A stretch of 15,851 bases of DNA, taken from contig JAEOST010000738.1 of assembly GCA_016840245.1 (NCBI GenBank), positions 1-15,851 on the forward strand. Direction: 5' to 3'. The notes under the pieces are model-generated. The model saw nothing but the letters and a program-made list of their open reading frames with translations. It searched no databases and was not told the DNA's origin. Origin of the DNA: Candidatus Thorarchaeota archaeon. Its GTDB lineage: Archaea; Asgardarchaeota; Thorarchaeia; Thorarchaeales; Thorarchaeaceae. Made by a program: the position numbers and the translations under genes. This document shows, piece by piece, positions 14,281-15,851 of the stretch (position 1 is its first letter; every line of letters begins with the position of its first letter).

Positions 14281-15851
14281 GTGACTGATGATACCTACAA
14301 GCCTCGCTTGTATCAGATGAATGCCCGTGATCAGGTCATTAGCGGTCTTGAAGCTAGTGATAAAACGGTCTTCCTAGTCCTACTTCCAACCGGAATGGGA
14401 AAGACATTCATCTCAACTCTTACCCTTGAAATGCTTCTCGAACGTGAACTAATAAAACCCGATGAGAAGATTCTCTTTCTGGTCCAAGATCGAAAACTCA
14501 AGTACCAGCTCTACGATATGGCAAAGAAGTACGGACTTGCTGACCATGGTTATCTCTTTTTACTAGAAGAACAGAAGGCACTACCAGCACAGATGTCCCG
14601 AAAGCATGCTGCTATGGCAAAGTTCCTGTTTGCAACACCAGTCCTGCTGATGAATGCTGTAACAGGAAGGGCACCTCGAATAGACAGAGAAACTCTAGAT
14701 AGTGTTAAAGTCGTCATTATTGATGAAATTCTTGATATTTTTGCTCAAAGTTATGGAAAGACACGACCCCCAGAGGAGACCATCAGGTACATCGAAACGA
14801 AATTTGGGCAAGGTCGAACCTTTCAAAGAATCGTCCAAGATCTCAAACAAGAACTGGAAGCATCACAGCCAGAAGGCTCAAAAATTGGCGAAAAACAGAT
14901 TGAAAGTCACCTGATTAGGGAATTTTCAGCTAGAAATTATCGTCTGAGTAAGAAATTCGAGCCTATTCTGCATTTGTTAGGTCTGCTCAATCAAGAGTCA
15001 GAGCGAATTGTCGTTGGCATGACCGCTGCATTGTCCCAAGATGCAAAGATTGACCTACTCAAGACGACATTTGGGGGAGAAACGCGAGTTGCTGAGATCC
15101 GTCCAGTTGGAGATGATTTTGAGGACTACAAGCCTGCATACAATCTACAGCGGATTCGCGTCTTTGATGACTGGATTACCAATATTGATGGAATAATCTC
15201 CATAATCAAACGAGATCTCTTGAAGACCCTCAATAAGGCATACAAGATTCTCACTGGCCGACCCAGAATTCCATATGACCGAATTCTTCTCTTCATAACC
15301 GATATTCTAGCAAAGAAAGGTATGCAGCAAAAGTTACAGGAGAAGATGGGCGGTGATGACCAGAAGATCACCCACTTTCTTGCCTCAGCGACTGCTTACC
15401 TACAGATGACTGTGGCTCGACAACGTCTCTTGGAGAGTACTTTTCGTTCATTTTACACTTTTGTCAATAAAATCACCAACAAAGTCCTCACCTCAAGTCC
15501 TGAGTTTGAAACAATCATGGATGAGGTAGCGAAAAGAGCAGAAGCTAAACTCCCTGACGAGAAGGAGAAGCGACTCCTCTACTGGCTTGAGAAGTTTGCC
15601 CAAGAGGACATGAAGGTTCTAGTTATGTGCCGGTTCGTTGATACCACAAAACATCTGACCGAGGTCGCCCAAGCTGCAAATATCACAAGTACCAATGTTC
15701 ATGGAGGGATGGCAGGGTCTATGCAACATGACCGTATCATGGCTTTCAAGACTGGTGATGTGAAGGTTCTCTTTGCTTCAGAACGACTAATTGAGAAAGG
15801 GACAGACCTTCCTGAGGCTGATGTTGGTATCTACTATGGAACTACATTGTC
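14281..15851 (+). CDS. SF2 helicase related to Hef/FANCM, 3' truncated by the window
   Basis: The frame is open from GTG 14281 to the window end (523 visible residues) with no stop. It is an ATP-dependent superfamily 2 nucleic-acid motor. A Q-like N-terminus with RLYQ (10-12) is followed by motif I PTGMGKT (36-42). FATPVLLMNAV is motif Ib. VVIIDEIL (144-151) is motif II, where DEAH is usual in Hef. MTAAL (247-251) is motif III. A helical insertion lies between the two RecA domains, as in Hef and the RIG-I/Dicer group. VLVMCRF (about 447-453) is motif IV, and VLFASERLIEKGTDLPEADV matches motif V. Motif VI and any nuclease domain lie beyond the window. Hef-like proteins act on branched DNA at stalled forks; RNA-acting relatives exist. 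Motifs Ia and II are divergent. Confidence 0.82.
   Translation, partial: MTDDTYKPRLYQMNARDQVISGLEASDKTVFLVLLPTGMGKTFISTLTLEMLLERELIKPDEKILFLVQDRKLKYQLYDMAKKYGLADHGYLFLLEEQKALPAQMSRKHAAMAKFLFATPVLLMNAVTGRAPRIDRETLDSVKVVIIDEILDIFAQSYGKTRPPEETIRYIETKFGQGRTFQRIVQDLKQELEASQPEGSKIGEKQIESHLIREFSARNYRLSKKFEPILHLLGLLNQESERIVVGMTAALSQDAKIDLLKTTFGGETRVAEIRPVGDDFEDYKPAYNLQRIRVFDDWITNIDGIISIIKRDLLKTLNKAYKILTGRPRIPYDRILLFITDILAKKGMQQKLQEKMGGDDQKITHFLASATAYLQMTVARQRLLESTFRSFYTFVNKITNKVLTSSPEFETIMDEVAKRAEAKLPDEKEKRLLYWLEKFAQEDMKVLVMCRFVDTTKHLTEVAQAANITSTNVHGGMAGSMQHDRIMAFKTGDVKVLFASERLIEKGTDLPEADVGIYYGTTL

Noticed and set aside
14702..14914. 70-codon plus-strand frame inside the helicase gene
   Set aside because: It is out of frame with the helicase, which shows conserved motifs across this stretch; it is a frame shadow.

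Overview
This window comes from an archaeal chromosome and is most likely from the Asgard/TACK side of the Archaea. The largest RNA polymerase subunit is split into A' and A'' genes. They are followed by the archaeal-type series eL30, NusA (two KH domains only), uS12 and uS7. The EF-1A carries the 11-residue GEFEAG-type insertion in its G domain that is known from eukaryotes and Crenarchaeota-like archaea but not from Euryarchaeota. TATA-like promoters, SD motifs of the GAGGT/AGGTGA type and a Hef/FANCM-like helicase fit this. I cannot fix the lineage below 'probable Asgard or relative'.

Layout. Positions 1-5181 hold the information-processing cluster: rpoA1 (5' truncated), rpoA2, rpl30e, nusA, rps12 and rps7, all on the plus strand. 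Three consecutive genes (rpl30e, nusA, rps12) appear to start at TTG codons with a well-placed SD. A 9-bp inverted repeat flanks the TATA-like element before rps12. Positions 5276-9422 hold accessory genes that separate rps7 from EF-1A: two proteins of unknown family, a small two-helix membrane protein, an EamA/DMT permease, a flavodoxin-like protein, a class I methyltransferase and a GNAT acetyltransferase. EF-1A follows at 9560-10870 and ends in a strong hairpin/T-tract terminator. Neither EF-2 nor uS10, the usual archaeal neighbours of EF-1A, is present.

Positions 10871-11251 have no protein gene but contain a well-folded element that looks like a three-way-junction RNA. It could be an ncRNA gene or the leader of the creatininase-family amidohydrolase (ArfB-like) downstream. 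A membrane-anchored zinc-ribbon protein comes next.

The most unusual part is 12500-14200. Three GTGAC/GTGGC repeats with an exact 13-bp period sit just upstream of a TATATATA box. That promoter drives two tandem, paralogous mini-genes (36 and 31 codons) encoding very basic proteins with no acidic residues and a shared C-terminal STRA-(V/I)-A-x-AY block. Both end in AGG-TGA, so the SD of the next cistron is built into the stop. The third cistron is an MFS exporter. A terminator closes the unit. The window ends inside a divergent Hef-like SF2 helicase gene that has its own TATA box.
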